Below the pieces are notes generated by a model. It was not told where the DNA came from. It saw only the letters and a program-made list of their open reading frames with translations, and searched no databases. Positions 1 to 6,029 of a DNA stretch of 11,542 nt are shown piece by piece (within the stretch, counting starts at the first letter, position 1; the number at the start of each line of letters is the position of its first letter). Source of the DNA: an uncultured Micrococcales bacterium (lineage in GTDB: Bacteria > Actinomycetota > Actinomycetes > Actinomycetales > Microbacteriaceae); NCBI GenBank assembly GCA_903820955.1, contig CAIJJH010000115.1, forward strand, positions 1 through 11,542, in the 5' to 3' direction. A program made the translations under genes and the position numbers.

Positions 1-467
1 AGCGATGACAACACGAGCGCACCGAATGCCGCGACAGCACCAATGCAGAGTGAGAGACCCAGAGCTTGGCCAAGCGGGACCTCGAAGAGAAACTGCCAGA
101 GACCGGCCGAAAAGGTTGCCGAGGAGTCGATCTTTGAATCAGTGATTGAGGCGAATCGAAGCACAACATCCGCGAGACCGAAGACGACCCAGGCGAGGCC
201 AGAAACGCCAGCCAGGTTCAGTGCCTTACGAAGCCTCTTAGAGCCCTCAGGCAGCCCCCAAGCGGCCAGCACGAGGGTACCGATGGTGATGGCTGTGAAC
301 AGGTTTGTCGCGCCCTTCGCGAGCGGAGCCGCCCAGCGAATAAAGGTTCCTGGGTCGGCCAGTTGAAGCGGCGAAGCCGCCCCCGAGATTGTCATTCCCA
401 ACCAGATCGCAAGCAGGATTCCACCGAGGGCAGCGCCCAATGCTAAGCCTGATTGAGTTTTATTCAC
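1..467 (-). CDS. CopD/CtaG-like copper/cytochrome oxidase assembly membrane protein, N-terminal part
   Basis: This is the first 155 codons of a gene that leaves the window at its left edge. The translation begins with a hydrophobic segment (about residues 7-28, ending ...LAIWLGMTISG). A segment reading LADPGTFIRWAAPLAKGATN follows, then further hydrophobic stretches near residues 58-70, 87-105 and 133-155. The pattern 'DPG..vRW..P' followed by 'tiGtLvLAA' is what I recall from the actinobacterial fusion of a CopD copper-resistance domain to a CtaG cytochrome c oxidase assembly domain. Only the CopD-like half is visible, so the fusion is inferred. The likely role is copper handling at the cytoplasmic membrane. 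The GTG start at 465-467 is the first possible start, because a TAA lies two codons upstream in frame. No good ribosome binding site precedes it. It lies just downstream of the HU terminator, so it probably has its own transcript or lives on read-through. Confidence 0.7.
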   Translation of the reverse strand, partial: MNKTQSGLALGAALGGILLAIWLGMTISGAASPLQLADPGTFIRWAAPLAKGATNLFTAITIGTLVLAAWGLPEGSKRLRKALNLAGVSGLAWVVFGLADVVLRFASITDSKIDSSATFSAGLWQFLFEVPLGQALGLSLCIGAVAAFGALVLSS

Positions 468-484
468 GCCTTAAGCCTAGGCAC

Positions 485-520
485 AAAAAAGAAAGGCGCC
501 GACCGAAGTCGACGCCTTTC
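485..520 (-). terminator. intrinsic terminator of the HU gene
   Basis: On the minus strand an 8-base stem (GAAAGGCG with CGCCTTTC, 491-498 and 513-520) encloses an inner CGAC/GTCG stem and a TTCG loop closed by C-G. A run of six T follows (485-490 as A on the plus strand). It begins 16 bases after the HU stop codon. It has all parts of a textbook Rho-independent terminator. Confidence 0.92.
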
Positions 521-536
521 CGGCTTTGGTCAAAGA

Positions 537-821
537 CTACTTGACGGCTGCCTTTAGCTTTGCGCCAGCCGAGACCTTTACGGTGTTGGTAGCAGCGATC
601 TGGATGGTTGCACCAGTCTGTGGGTTGCGACCCGCACGAGCCTTACGGTGGCCCTTGGTTACGGTGATCCAGCCTGGGATGGTTACTTTGTCGCCCTTGG
701 CGACGGTCTTTGCGACGGTCTCGAACAGTGCGTCAACTACGCGGTTGACGGCTGCCTGTGACTCGCCGGTGTGTGCAGCAATAGCGGCAACTAGCTCGCC
801 CTTGTTTAGAGTGTTAGCCAT
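537..821 (-). CDS. hup: HU family DNA-binding protein
   Basis: A 94-residue histone-like protein that bends and compacts DNA in the nucleoid. The amino-terminal dimerisation part is recognisable (NKGELVAAIAA, then a helix rich in A and V to about residue 42). The DNA-binding arm carries the family signature GRNPQTG at 64-70, with P67 as the intercalating proline. The ordinary length shows that it lacks the long lysine/alanine-rich tail of mycobacterial HupB. The position usually occupied by phenylalanine in the 'GFG.F' part is W51, a small oddity. The ATG start is supported by a strong AGGAGGAC ribosome binding site about six bases upstream. The gene is monocistronic: a terminator follows directly, and the gap before it holds an inverted repeat. 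HU versus IHF cannot be separated by a motif alone, but a single short HU is the normal actinobacterial state. Confidence 0.96.
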   Translation of the reverse strand: MANTLNKGELVAAIAAHTGESQAAVNRVVDALFETVAKTVAKGDKVTIPGWITVTKGHRKARAGRNPQTGATIQIAATNTVKVSAGAKLKAAVK

Positions 822-871
822 TTTTTGTCCTCCTGGACTTGTAAATGTATTGACGGTGTGTCGCTCTAACG

Positions 872-900
872 ATAAACCCCAGTGTTTATAAGGGGTTTAT
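872..900. repeat. perfect 9-bp inverted repeat upstream of hup
   Basis: ATAAACCCC (872-880) and GGGGTTTAT (892-900) are perfect inverted copies separated by 11 bases. The repeat lies about 50-80 bases upstream of the hup start codon. Read on the minus strand it has no T tract, so it is not a terminator for the upstream gene. On the plus strand it is followed by a T-rich stretch, but no plus-strand gene needs it. A TATAAA lies within the loop on the minus strand, with no good -35 box at the proper distance. It could be a hup operator or a 5' leader hairpin; the sequence does not decide. Confidence 0.5.
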
Positions 901-944
901 TTGTTTCGGCGTGTTGCGCCCTTTATTTATAGGCGTTTCTGGCG

Positions 945-1391
945 TCAATCGTGATGAGAATCGCGAATTAGCACCACAGCCATGATGCAAGGGCCCAAAA
1001 TAATGAACCACCAGCCCCAGCCCAAGCCGGCATGCTGGGTGTAGTGAAGTGTCGGGTCTTTAGCCATGTGTGCATTGATTGCATCGGTTACCTCGAATGC
1101 TGCATACAAGTCACTAAGTAGCATGATGAGCGTTATTCCTAACAAGGCGCCTGCCCAGCGACGCAGGTTGATCAGATTCAACCCGATGCTCACCACCTCG
1201 ACCACCAACAAAAAGCTACGACTGTGTGAGAGGTCCGACGGGTAGTCCTCGAGCCAGAAGTGCGGGGTGCTGATCACTGGCGTGAAGGTTGAACCGATCG
1301 TGAGAATCGCGGATAAGAGTGCGACACCGAGACGCTCGGTAGTTATCTTGAAATTTACGTTCTCAAAGCCGAACCAGCGCAGAAATGCCAT
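945..1391 (-). CDS. hypothetical membrane protein, four predicted helices
   Basis: A 148-residue protein that I do not recognise. Hydrophobic segments lie at about residues 21-40, 59-76, 79-98 and 123-142. The first loop (41-58) carries aromatic and acidic residues (PHFWLEDYPSD). The third loop (about 99-122) contains several histidines (HMAKDPTLHYTQH) before a glycine/tryptophan-rich turn (GLGWGWW). The carboxyl end is charged and ends in HHD. By length and layout it is a small integral membrane protein; no enzymatic motif is visible. The ATG start has no ribosome binding site. A weak promoter (TTAACC, 18-base gap, TATTGT) would put the transcript start at or next to the ATG, so a leaderless message is plausible. 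It stands alone between the S14 terminator and hup. Confidence 0.75.
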   Translation of the reverse strand: MAFLRWFGFENVNFKITTERLGVALLSAILTIGSTFTPVISTPHFWLEDYPSDLSHSRSFLLVVEVVSIGLNLINLRRWAGALLGITLIMLLSDLYAAFEVTDAINAHMAKDPTLHYTQHAGLGWGWWFIILGPCIMAVVLIRDSHHD

Positions 1392-1430
1392 TGCTAAACA
1401 ATACGTTCAGCCGCCGACATCGGTTAAGAA

Positions 1431-1460
1431 GAAAGCCGCCACCCGAAGGTGACGGCTTTC
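1431..1460 (-). terminator. intrinsic terminator of the rpmB-rpmG-rpsN operon
   Basis: A 13-base-pair stem with one G-T wobble (1431-1443 against 1448-1460) is closed by a TTCG tetraloop with a C-G closing pair on the minus strand. It is followed by TTCTT (1430 downwards). It starts 13 bases after the rpsN stop codon. The tail is less pure than that of the hup terminator, but the stem is very stable. Confidence 0.88.
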
Positions 1461-1473
1461 TCTCAAAAACTTT

Positions 1474-1779
1474 TTACCAAGAAGACTTGGTGATGCCAGG
1501 CAGTTCACCCTTGTGAGCCATGTCACGGAAGCGAACACGCGATACGCCGAACTTGGCGAGGTAACCGCGAGGGCGACCATCGATTGCGTCACGTCCGCGA
1601 ACGCGAACTGGCGATGCGTCACGTGGAAGCTTCTGTAGGCCTAGGCGTGCTGCTTCGCGCTGCTCGTCGGTGCTGTTTGGGTCAACGAGAGCCTTCTTCA
1701 GTGCGAGGCGCTTCTCTGCGTAGCGCTCGACGATAACCTTGCGCTGCTCGTTTTTAGCGATCTTGCTTTTCTTAGCCAT
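1474..1779 (-). CDS. rpsN: 30S ribosomal protein S14, zinc-independent long form
   Basis: S14 is part of the head of the small ribosomal subunit. The 101-residue length matches the long E. coli-type S14. The conserved parts [17 protein letters not shown] (48-64), [19 protein letters not shown] (68-86) and the carboxyl end PGITKSSW are plain. The protein contains no cysteine. It is therefore the form without the CxxC...CxxC zinc ribbon found in the short S14 variant. It is the last gene of a three-gene operon. The ATG is three bases after the rpmG stop codon, and its ribosome binding site (GAGGAG, nine bases upstream) lies within the end of rpmG. A strong terminator follows. Whether the genome also has a zinc-containing S14 in its main ribosomal protein operon cannot be seen here. 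Confidence 0.97.
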   Translation of the reverse strand: MAKKSKIAKNEQRKVIVERYAEKRLALKKALVDPNSTDEQREAARLGLQKLPRDASPVRVRGRDAIDGRPRGYLAKFGVSRVRFRDMAHKGELPGITKSSW

Positions 1780-1782
1780 GGA

Positions 1783-1974
1783 TTAACGCTCCTCGCGGAA
1801 TTCGACGTGCTTGCGCACTACTGGGTCGTACTTCTTTAGAACCATGCGGTCCGGGTCGTTGCGACGGTTCTTCTTGGTCACGTAGGTGAAGCCAGTCGGA
1901 CGACCGGTCTCCTCGTTGATTGCGGTTGAACGCATCTTGATGATCGGACGAACGTCCTTGTCTTTCTTAGCCAT
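1783..1974 (-). CDS. rpmG: 50S ribosomal protein L33, zinc-independent form
   Basis: A 63-residue L33 of the large subunit. The family core [22 protein letters not shown] (30-51) followed by [10 protein letters not shown] is unmistakable. There are no cysteines, so the zinc-binding CxxC pairs of the other L33 form are absent. An amino-terminal extension of about ten residues ([10 protein letters not shown]) and a small insertion (NEETGRPTG, 20-28) make it longer than the 55-residue E. coli protein. Its ribosome binding site (AAGGAGAT) overlaps the stop codon of rpmB, giving TAAGGAG, so translation of the two genes is likely coupled. It lies between rpmB and rpsN. Confidence 0.97.
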   Translation of the reverse strand: MAKKDKDVRPIIKMRSTAINEETGRPTGFTYVTKKNRRNDPDRMVLKKYDPVVRKHVEFREER

Positions 1975-1987
1975 TTAGCCGATCTCC

Positions 1988-2224
1988 TTAAATCTTCTCG
2001 CCGCGAGCGCGAATCTCGGCAACTACTGCCTCGATACCGCGAACGTCGATGACCTTGATGCCGCGAGCTGAGAGGCTCAGGGTTACGTTGCGCTTCAGTG
2101 AAGGAACAAAGTAGGTCTTCTTCTGGATGTTCGGGTTAAAGCGACGCTTCGTCTTGTTCTGAGCGTGCGAAACAGCGTGGCCGAACATTGGCCGAGTCTG
2201 AGTCACCTGACAGTAGGCTGCCAT
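1988..2224 (-). CDS. rpmB: 50S ribosomal protein L28, zinc-independent form
   Basis: A 78-residue L28 of the large ribosomal subunit and first gene of the L28-L33-S14 operon. The sequence begins [20 protein letters not shown] and contains the conserved [11 protein letters not shown] (24-34) and [21 protein letters not shown] (55-75). Only one cysteine (C5) is present, so the two CxxC pairs of the zinc form are missing. The reading frame stays open upstream for 31 further codons. However, the ATG at 2222-2224 has a perfect AAAGGAG five bases upstream, and the family begins here. The single-cysteine form resembles the second, zinc-starvation-induced L28 copy of mycobacteria and also the only L28 of E. 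coli. Which of these situations applies here is unknown. Confidence 0.97.
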   Translation of the reverse strand: MAAYCQVTQTRPMFGHAVSHAQNKTKRRFNPNIQKKTYFVPSLKRNVTLSLSARGIKVIDVRGIEAVVAEIRARGEKI

Positions 2225-2359
2225 TTTTTCTCCTTTAGGCAAGCCACATAGCGCCTCGAATGAGGATTTCGCTTTTGGCTTGGATGAAATCATTGATTGC
2301 TCTAGGCAACTGCTCAAGTTTAGGTGAAAATTCGACCCTTAAGCAAGTCCTAGTTTTCT
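2225..2359 (-). promoter_or_regulatory. upstream region of the ribosomal operon with candidate promoter
   Basis: The 135 bases between zur and rpmB hold no gene and no recognisable terminator. On the minus strand TTGAGC (2312-2317) and AATGAT (2289-2294) are spaced by 17 bases and make a moderate promoter, four of six matches in each box. A perfect 11-base palindrome AATCATTGATT (2288-2298) lies over that -10 box. Its left part shares the AATnATT core of actinobacterial Zur sites but not the flanking TGA/TCA. A half-site TGAAAATT is at 2325-2332. The SD (2230-2236) is clear; the promoter and operator calls are weak. Confidence 0.35.
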
Positions 2360-2740
2360 TTAGCAGTCGCCGCAGAGGCCAAAAATCTCCACGGTGTGGC
2401 TCGGTTCGCGAAATCCGTGGTGTTTTGCCACCTTTTCGGCCCACTTTTCGACCTCGTTCGCCTCGATTTCGACCGTCTTTCCGCAGTTTTTGCAGATCAG
2501 GTGATGGTGATGCTCGGTCGTGCAGGCGCGATAGAGCAATTCACCCTCTTGAGACTGCAGCGAGTCTGCCTCGCCTGTGCCAGCCAGATCGGCGAGCGCT
2601 CGATAAACCGTTGCCAGACCGATCGTTGAACCGTGGTTGCGCAGCACCAGGTGTAGCTCCTGCGCCGAAACGAAACCGGTGGCCTCGCCTAGCGCGTGCT
2701 TCACGGCATCCTTCTGCCAGGTGTTTCTCTTAACGGTCAC
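2360..2740 (-). CDS. zur: Fur-family metal regulator, zinc uptake repressor Zur
   Basis: A 126-residue Fur-family protein that should repress zinc uptake genes when zinc is bound. Residues 1-70 form the winged helix, with STIGLATVYRALADLAGTGE (38-57) as the recognition region. The dimerisation and metal domain follows: HHHH at 77-80, CKNC at 83-86, H115 and a final CGDC at 123-126. The two CxxC pairs are the structural zinc site of the family. The start is GTG at 2738-2740. It overlaps the permease stop codon as GTGA and has GAGGAAGG seven bases upstream. A longer frame upstream is only the shadow of the permease. Specificity for zinc rather than iron or manganese is inferred from its place as the last gene of a zinc-type ABC operon and from the Zur-like operator before the first gene. 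Autoregulation follows from that layout. Confidence 0.92.
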   Translation of the reverse strand: MTVKRNTWQKDAVKHALGEATGFVSAQELHLVLRNHGSTIGLATVYRALADLAGTGEADSLQSQEGELLYRACTTEHHHHLICKNCGKTVEIEANEVEKWAEKVAKHHGFREPSHTVEIFGLCGDC

Positions 2741-3561
2741 TTGCGCACCTTCCTCACGTAGGCGACGAGTCGGCAAACCAGGTAAATCGCGAACGAGATC
2801 GACGTGATGTATGGGCTGATCGGCAGACCGCCACCGAGCGCGAGCAGGATTCCACCAACCGAAGCCGTTAGGGCAAAGGCGACGCTCAGCACCGGAGCCA
2901 GCTTTGGTGAAGAGGTGACGCGCAGAGCCGCGGCGGCTGGGGTGACCAGCAGCGAAAGCACGAGCAGGGCACCGACCACTTGGACGCTGGCAGCGACCGC
3001 GAGACCCAATAACACCAAGAAGATTACAGAGAGTGCACCGGTCTTCACACCACGAGCCGCGGCAACCTCGGGGTCGAGCGAAGCAAAAGACAGCGGACGC
3101 CAAATGATCACGAGCGTAAGAATTACAAGAATCGCGATTCCCGCCAACCACTCGAGCGAGGTGCCATTGACCGAGACGATCTGGCCGGTGAGCAGGCCGA
3201 ACTTGTTTGAAGCCCTACCCGGGTAGAGCGAGAGCGCGAGGATTCCGAGCCCTAGCCCGAAAGGCATCAACACAGCGATGATCGAGTTGCGATCCTTGGC
3301 TCTCGAACCGAGCACCCCGATGATTAGGGCGGCCACGAGCGAGCCCGCAATCGAACCGGCGACTACGTCGGCTCCTAGGAGCAACGCGATCGAAGCCCCG
3401 GCGAAAGAAAGCTCGCTGACACCGTGAACCGCGAAAGACATGTCGCGAGTCATCACGAAGATGCCGATCAGGCCACCGACCAAGCCGAGCAGGCCCGCGG
3501 CGATGAGAGAGTTGGTGACCAGGGGAATCAGCTGGTCGTAGTTCGAGAAGTCGAAAATCAT
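2737..3561 (-). CDS. znuB: zinc ABC transporter permease
   Basis: A 274-residue permease of the metal ABC-3 family, the membrane channel for zinc (or manganese) import. Hydrophobic segments are found at about residues 12-38, 54-84, 94-113, 138-154, 176-216, 224-247 and 251-268. The longer of these probably contain two helices. The family motif RDMSFAVHGVSELSFAGA (39-56) follows the first helix, and the LLVTPAAAALR motif (204-214) is also typical. The carboxyl end is basic (YVRKVRK). The start ATG overlaps the ATPase stop as ATGA and has a strong GGAGGAGGA six bases upstream; the end overlaps the regulator start. Length and features are ordinary. Substrate is assigned by context. Confidence 0.93.
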   Translation of the reverse strand: MIFDFSNYDQLIPLVTNSLIAAGLLGLVGGLIGIFVMTRDMSFAVHGVSELSFAGASIALLLGADVVAGSIAGSLVAALIIGVLGSRAKDRNSIIAVLMPFGLGLGILALSLYPGRASNKFGLLTGQIVSVNGTSLEWLAGIAILVILTLVIIWRPLSFASLDPEVAAARGVKTGALSVIFLVLLGLAVAASVQVVGALLVLSLLVTPAAAALRVTSSPKLAPVLSVAFALTASVGGILLALGGGLPISPYITSISFAIYLVCRLVAYVRKVRK

Positions 3562-4355
3562 TTCCAGTCCTCCTCCGGGTGGTGTTCGTGGCTGTGGCTA
3601 CCGACGACCACGATGCGTCCCTGATTTCGAACCACGTCGATCTCGGTTTCGTAAAGCTCGCTCAAAACCTCGGAGCGCATTACCTCGTCTGGCGTGCCGA
3701 TTCGGTACTGGCCGTTCGCCAAGTAGAGAACGCGGTCGACCATCGACAAAATCGGGTTCACGTCGTGAGTCACGAACAAAACCGCAGCGCTGTGCTCCTT
3801 GCGTTCCTGGTCGAGCAGGTCGGCAATGATCTTCTGCTGTGCCGGGTCGAGCGCGCTTAGCGGCTCGTCGGCGAGAATCAGGTCTGGCTCGTCGATCACG
3901 GCCTGGCCAACTCGGAATCTTTGTAGTTCGCCGCCCGAGAGCTCGCCAATCGGCTTGCGCGCCAGATCGAACCCGTTGATGCAGCCGAGAATATGCTCGA
4001 CTCGAGCACGATCTTTGCGAGCGCTAAAGCTGATGCCGTATCGGTGACCAGTGAGTCCTAGGGTAAGAAGGTCGCGCGCGAGCAGAGGCGTGGACGAATC
4101 CACCGAGCGGTGCTGAGGGATGTAACCGATGTTGCGTGAGCCGTGCTTGATCGGCTTGCCGGCAATCGAAATCTTGCCGGAATCAAGCTTCTGCTGCCCG
4201 AGAATCGCCTTCAGGAGAGTCGTCTTGCCCGAACCGTTGGTGCCGAGCACTGCGATGAATTCACCCGGAGCGATCTCTAGGTCGAGGTTTTGCCACAGTG
4301 CCTTCTCGCCGAACGAGAGCGAGGCTTTCTTGATGCTCAGAACCGACTTGCTCAT
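3558..4355 (-). CDS. znuC: zinc ABC transporter ATP-binding protein
   Basis: A 265-residue ABC ATPase that powers the zinc importer. Walker A is GTNGSGKT (38-45), the Q-loop glutamine is Q81, the signature LSGGE is at 139-143, Walker B LILADEP at 159-165 and the switch histidine is H197 in FVTHDVN. All catalytic parts are intact. The carboxyl end after about residue 252 is unusual: GSHSHEHHPEED is rich in histidine and acids and could bind metal. I chose the ATG at 4353-4355. It overlaps the binding-protein stop as ATGA, like the other junctions of this operon. A TTG three codons earlier is possible but unlikely. The gene lies between the lipoprotein and the permease genes. Confidence 0.94.
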   Translation of the reverse strand: MSKSVLSIKKASLSFGEKALWQNLDLEIAPGEFIAVLGTNGSGKTTLLKAILGQQKLDSGKISIAGKPIKHGSRNIGYIPQHRSVDSSTPLLARDLLTLGLTGHRYGISFSARKDRARVEHILGCINGFDLARKPIGELSGGELQRFRVGQAVIDEPDLILADEPLSALDPAQQKIIADLLDQERKEHSAAVLFVTHDVNPILSMVDRVLYLANGQYRIGTPDEVMRSEVLSELYETEIDVVRNQGRIVVVGSHSHEHHPEEDWK

Positions 4356-5215
4356 TTCTTCCAACCCAACATCGTGATTGAACCGTCGATCATATCGAGG
4401 TAATTGCCGCCGTACGCTCCGGTGTCTGGGTCCTGCGGCAAAAGCTCACCGAAACCGAACTCGCCAACGTGACCAGATTCCAATTGGCTGATCTGACTCG
4501 AGGTGACCGAGATGTTCGAGGCCAAAACTGTTCCTGGCACGGCGAGCGCTTTCTTCGCCTGCTGCATTACCGCTGGCGGAACATCTCGCTCTTCTTCAAT
4601 AGCCTTCGAGAAGGCAAGCGGTGTCACGTTGATGCAACCGGCGTCGTCCAATAGGTAATCGATGACCGGTTCGGTCGCGAAAACTCGACCGCAGGTATTC
4701 GCGGTCTTTAGAGCAGTGAGCTTTGCCTTGAGGCCGGCCAAAGACGACTTGAAGCTCGCCAGCGAAGAACCAGTGTTTTGAACCGCACTTGAAATCGCGT
4801 CGGCAACTGCGCCAACCTGGTCGACGTCATACCAAATGTGTTCGTTTCGCGACTTATCGGTTCCCGAAACGTTGAAGGCATTGACCACGATCGCCGGCGT
4901 TGGGTCGGCGGCAACGAGCTTGGTCATGAAGTCGTCGTAGCCACCACCATTCATGATCACAACGTCGGCGTTATTCACCGCCAATTGGTCGCGAACCGAT
5001 GGCTCAAACGAGTGCGGGTCTTGGCTGGAGTTGTAGATCAGAGCCGTGACGGTGGCGGTATCGCCAACCACAAGATTGGCAACCGAACCCCAGACGTCGG
5101 TGCTTGCCACGATCTTGATCGGGCCGGTGCCCGCGCTCCATGGCTTAGGTTCAACGCTCGTGCAGCCGCTGAGTAACAGCGCCGCGCCAATGAGTAGCCC
5201 TAGTTTTCTGAACAC
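4352..5215 (-). CDS. znuA: zinc ABC transporter substrate-binding lipoprotein
   Basis: A 287-residue metal-binding lipoprotein of the ZnuA/TroA cluster that captures zinc outside the membrane and hands it to the permease. A short basic start, a hydrophobic stretch and the lipobox LLSGC (C18) form a lipoprotein signal. Candidate metal ligands are H68 (SQDPHSFEPS) and H126 (NEHIWYD). At the third place the family histidine is replaced by glutamate, E182 in ATEPVIDYL. The fourth ligand is not clear. The histidine-rich loop of E. coli ZnuA is absent. C175 and C194 could form a disulfide. The start is GTG at 5213-5215, with no ribosome binding site; the promoter places transcription at or very near this GTG. 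Zinc rather than manganese is inferred from the operator and the regulator. Confidence 0.9.
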   Translation of the reverse strand: MFRKLGLLIGAALLLSGCTSVEPKPWSAGTGPIKIVASTDVWGSVANLVVGDTATVTALIYNSSQDPHSFEPSVRDQLAVNNADVVIMNGGGYDDFMTKLVAADPTPAIVVNAFNVSGTDKSRNEHIWYDVDQVGAVADAISSAVQNTGSSLASFKSSLAGLKAKLTALKTANTCGRVFATEPVIDYLLDDAGCINVTPLAFSKAIEEERDVPPAVMQQAKKALAVPGTVLASNISVTSSQISQLESGHVGEFGFGELLPQDPDTGAYGGNYLDMIDGSITMLGWKK

Positions 5216-5221
5216 CCGTCC

Positions 5222-5251
5222 AGACTAAGGCTTATTGATAATGAATGTCAA
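5222..5251 (-). promoter_or_regulatory. promoter of the znuACB-zur operon
   Basis: On the minus strand TTGACA (5246-5251) is a perfect -35 box. It is followed, 18 bases on, by TAGTCT (5222-5227), a poorer -10 box with three of six matches. Six further bases lead to the GTG of znuA, so the message probably begins at the start codon itself. The -35 box lies inside the Zur-type palindrome. Confidence 0.7.
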
Positions 5252-5254
5252 TAA
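5232..5254. promoter_or_regulatory. Zur operator
   Basis: A 23-base imperfect palindrome with perfect 7-base arms (TTATTGA at 5232-5238, TCAATAA at 5248-5254). The central 15 bases (5236-5250) read TGATAATGAATGTCA. They agree at 12 of 15 positions with the actinobacterial Zur consensus TGAAAATGATTTTCA as I remember it. It overlaps the -35 box of the znuA promoter, so bound Zur would block RNA polymerase. A zur gene at the end of the same operon makes the assignment strong. Confidence 0.85.
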
Positions 5255-5271
5255 CTTCTAGAAACCGGGGC

Positions 5272-6012
5272 TTAATGCTGCGTAAAGCACGACAAAAATG
5301 ATTCCAAAAACGAAAAAAGCCCGATAAAGACGTAACCGAGGATTAGGCCGGTCTTAGCCATTCCGATGTTCTGCGACGAAATGAGCCCCTGCTTCATCTG
5401 GCTCAATGAGATGTGCCCAACGATAACGGCACCCAGCGGCACAACGAACGCGAGGATCAAGGCGATCAATGGCAAGTTGCTCTGAGTCCCGCCTGTGGGA
5501 GCTATTGGTTGGCCGGTGCGTGGGTCAAAAGCGCCAACGGCTGCTGGGATAGTGACTGTTGGAGAGGCAACTTCTGGCTTTGCCGAAAAAGCACCCGCTG
5601 CAACTAGGCTGGCGCCGATAAGGCTAATGAAGACCGAAGTTGAAGCAGCGATGCGCCCTGGGCCACCATAAGTTTGGAAGAACGCCTCTAGGAATGGGCT
5701 TCCTTGAGTTAGCCAAAAGAGGTTTAGGCCAATCGCGCATACCGGGCCGGCAACGATCAAGATAATCGCAGGCACACCCAGTACCTTTGGGGTCTTTGCA
5801 ACGAAAGCCCAGATTGCTAGACCTGCCGAGGACACGGTAATCACGATCATCGAAAAAATGTCAATAACGGTGGCTGGAACGAAGGTGTTATCGACGTTGG
5901 TTAGCCAGTCGAACGTGTTTGGCAGTGAAATCAGGTTGTCTATAGAGGCAAGACTGGCCAAAGCCAAGAAAATCGCACCGATCAGAATCTGTGGTTTTTG
6001 TGTTGCGCGCAT
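5272..6012 (-). CDS. DUF4190-type membrane protein
   Basis: A 246-residue membrane protein of unknown job. Hydrophobic segments lie at about residues 8-24, 48-72, 78-101, 122-142, 180-203 and 218-242. The carboxyl part (179-236) has the look of a DUF4190 domain: two helices around GHISLSQMKQG and a final AKTGLILGYVFIG. A low-complexity linker FDPRTGQPIAPTGG (162-175) joins it to the amino-terminal four-helix half. The ATG is preceded by AAGGGGA five bases upstream. It starts 17 bases after the E2 stop codon with no terminator between, so it is probably transcribed with the dehydrogenase genes. No functional link is known to me. The znu promoter follows 57 bases downstream of its stop. Confidence 0.8.
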   Translation of the reverse strand: MRATQKPQILIGAIFLALASLASIDNLISLPNTFDWLTNVDNTFVPATVIDIFSMIVITVSSAGLAIWAFVAKTPKVLGVPAIILIVAGPVCAIGLNLFWLTQGSPFLEAFFQTYGGPGRIAASTSVFISLIGASLVAAGAFSAKPEVASPTVTIPAAVGAFDPRTGQPIAPTGGTQSNLPLIALILAFVVPLGAVIVGHISLSQMKQGLISSQNIGMAKTGLILGYVFIGLFSFLESFLSCFTQH

Positions 6013-6029
6013 TTGATTCCCCTTTTTAT

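Noticed and set aside
43..366. A 107-codon plus-strand open frame at the left edge
   Set aside because: It is antisense to the CopD-like membrane gene, and its translation has no family character.
850..875. Plus-strand TTGACG promoter before the 872-900 repeat
   Set aside because: No -10 box at a fitting distance and no plus-strand gene downstream.
872..900. The inverted repeat as terminator of the 945-1391 gene
   Set aside because: On the minus strand the second arm is followed by CGTTAGAG, not a T tract.
2225..2317. Amino-terminal extension of L28
   Set aside because: The family begins at MAAYC, and a perfect ribosome binding site lies just before that ATG.
2741..3151. Long upstream extension of the zur reading frame
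   Set aside because: It overlaps the permease gene in another frame, and the family start with a good ribosome binding site is the GTG at 2738-2740.
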